Origin: Pseudomonadota bacterium
Lineage (GTDB): Bacteria > Pseudomonadota > Alphaproteobacteria > Rhizobiales > Beijerinckiaceae
Reading direction: 5' to 3'
Assembly (NCBI GenBank): GCA_023452965.1
Contig: JAEXUU010000258.1
Location: 1 to 7,452 of the forward strand
DNA: 7,452 nt
Shown here: positions 6,598 through 7,452 of the stretch, piece after piece
How positions within the stretch are numbered: position 1 is the stretch's first letter
How the letters are laid out: each line of letters opens with the position of its first letter
Notes under the pieces: model-generated
The model's input: the letters and a program-made list of their open reading frames with translations, nothing else
Database searches by the model: none
Told to the model about the DNA's origin: nothing
Program-made: the position numbers and the translations under genes

Positions 6598-7452
6598 GTG
6601 AACTGGCCACCAACCACGTCGCCATCGCGTCCGTGCTGGACGGAACGATCGACGGGAAGGTGTGGCTGGATCGACAGACGCAGCCCGAAGTCGCGCTCGT
6701 CGCCAATGGCGACACATATTTCCTGGCGGGCGATGCGGACTGCTCCGCGCAAACCCTGGCGGGCCTTCGGCAGATCATCCCTGACTGGGCTTATCTCTTC
6801 GTCGAGGCGCCCTGGCTTCCGCATCTCGGCCGGGTGTGGAGCAACGCGTTCGCGATCCGGCACCCGCGTGTCCGCATGGGGCTTGCCCTGAATGCACCGG
6901 TGAAGCCGTTCCTGCCGCCCGCGGGATTCGAGCTCGTGCCGATCGATCGCACCTTGTTCGACCGAAGACCCGGCAATCTGGAAGGGCTGGAAGACGAGGT
7001 CGAAGGCTGGCGATCTCCCGACGCCTTCTTCGAGGCCGCGGTCGGCTATTGCGCGCTCCACGATGGACGCATGGTCAGCCACGGCCTGACGGACAGCGTC
7101 AGCGGCACACGCTGCGAGGTCGGGGTCGGCACCCTGCCGGAATTCCGCAGGCTGGGCCTCGGACGCGCGGTGACCTCGGCAACGCTCGCAGAATGCGTCA
7201 GACGCGGCCTGCATGCCGTCGAATGGCACAGCCATACCTCGAACCGGGGGTCCCTGGCGATCGCTGCCGCGGTCGGCCTCGTCGAGCTGGACCGTCATGT
7301 CGCTCACAGCTGCAGCCTGCCTGCGGAAAACCCGGGCGATCTCGACACAGGGTACTGCCTGGAGCTGGCACGCCATTTCGAGAAGGCGGGCGAGGCCATC
7401 AACTGGTGCCGCTTCCATGCCGCGGGAGCCTGGGCGCTCGCCGGCGAGGACG
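6549..7452 (+). CDS. GNAT family N-acetyltransferase with C-terminal helical extension, 3' end outside window
   Basis: The frame is open from ATG 6549 to the right edge, giving 301 residues with no stop. The GNAT core is in the second half: acetyl-CoA-binding motif A at about 190-220, with VGVGTLPEFRRLGLGRA containing R200xxG203xG205, followed by the strand VEWHS and the alpha4-region segment NRGSLAIAAAVGL (232-244). The first half (1-130) is poorly conserved and may be a degenerate GNAT-like or substrate domain, as in the two-part GNAT_acetyltran type that I recall includes zwittermicin-resistance-like proteins. After 265 the sequence turns into amphipathic helices (GYCLELARHFEKAGEAINW) reminiscent of a TPR unit. 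AAGGA lies 10 nt before the ATG. Codon use includes more ACA, AGA and CGA than map or radC. Substrate is unknown: amino-group donors such as antibiotics, peptides or amines are all possible. Confidence 0.85.
   Translation, partial: MFEIEQETYSVAQTILGELATNHVAIASVLDGTIDGKVWLDRQTQPEVALVANGDTYFLAGDADCSAQTLAGLRQIIPDWAYLFVEAPWLPHLGRVWSNAFAIRHPRVRMGLALNAPVKPFLPPAGFELVPIDRTLFDRRPGNLEGLEDEVEGWRSPDAFFEAAVGYCALHDGRMVSHGLTDSVSGTRCEVGVGTLPEFRRLGLGRAVTSATLAECVRRGLHAVEWHSHTSNRGSLAIAAAVGLVELDRHVAHSCSLPAENPGDLDTGYCLELARHFEKAGEAINWCRFHAAGAWALAGED

Noticed and set aside
6594..7418. 274-aa minus-strand open frame across the acetyltransferase
   Set aside because: It is antisense to a frame with a GNAT acetyl-CoA motif, and it shows no domain of its own.

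Overview
The window looks like chromosomal DNA of a high-GC alphaproteobacterium, most likely a member of the Hyphomicrobiales (Rhizobiales), perhaps near Bosea or Methylobacterium. This rests on GC-rich codon use, a soluble PAS-PAS chemoreceptor, a short stand-alone CinA-type domain protein, and a map/radC neighbourhood of the kind I recall from Rhizobiales. The genus is inference; no rRNA or tRNA gene is present to fix it.

Layout from left to right. (1) 1-1433, minus: a soluble methyl-accepting chemotaxis protein with two near-identical PAS domains, a HAMP-like segment and the MCP signalling hairpin; its C-terminus lies beyond the left edge. (2) 1434-1820: a 387-bp AT-rich non-coding stretch with a terminator-like hairpin for the gene to its right and probably the chemoreceptor promoter. 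(3) 1821-2585, minus: a CinA N-domain (MoaB-like) protein. (4) 2707-3558, minus: an FkbM-type SAM-dependent methyltransferase. (5) 3671-4492, plus: type I methionine aminopeptidase, divergent from the methyltransferase. (6) 4534-5523, minus: a cytoplasmic-looking SGNH/GDSL hydrolase, convergent with map across a 41-bp gap holding a perfect 8-bp hairpin. (7) 5575-6285, plus: RadC with a GTG start, divergent from the hydrolase. (8) 6424-6597, plus: a doubtful 57-aa ORF. (9) 6549 to the right edge, plus: a GNAT acetyltransferase with a helical, TPR-like C-terminal extension, cut by the window.

The genes do not form one pathway. map and radC are conserved housekeeping-type genes, and I recall map being followed directly by radC, with sfsA and a CinA-like gene nearby, in Rhizobiales. 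If so, the methyltransferase and the SGNH hydrolase are additions to, or replacements in, that block. The acetyltransferase uses rarer codons (ACA, AGA, CGA) more than the map or radC genes and looks accessory.

I saw no CRISPR array, insertion sequence, phage gene, attachment site or clear multi-gene novel system. The points most worth a second look are the uncharacterised SGNH hydrolase between map and radC, the two-domain acetyltransferase with the small ORF overlapping its start, and the duplicated PAS sensor.
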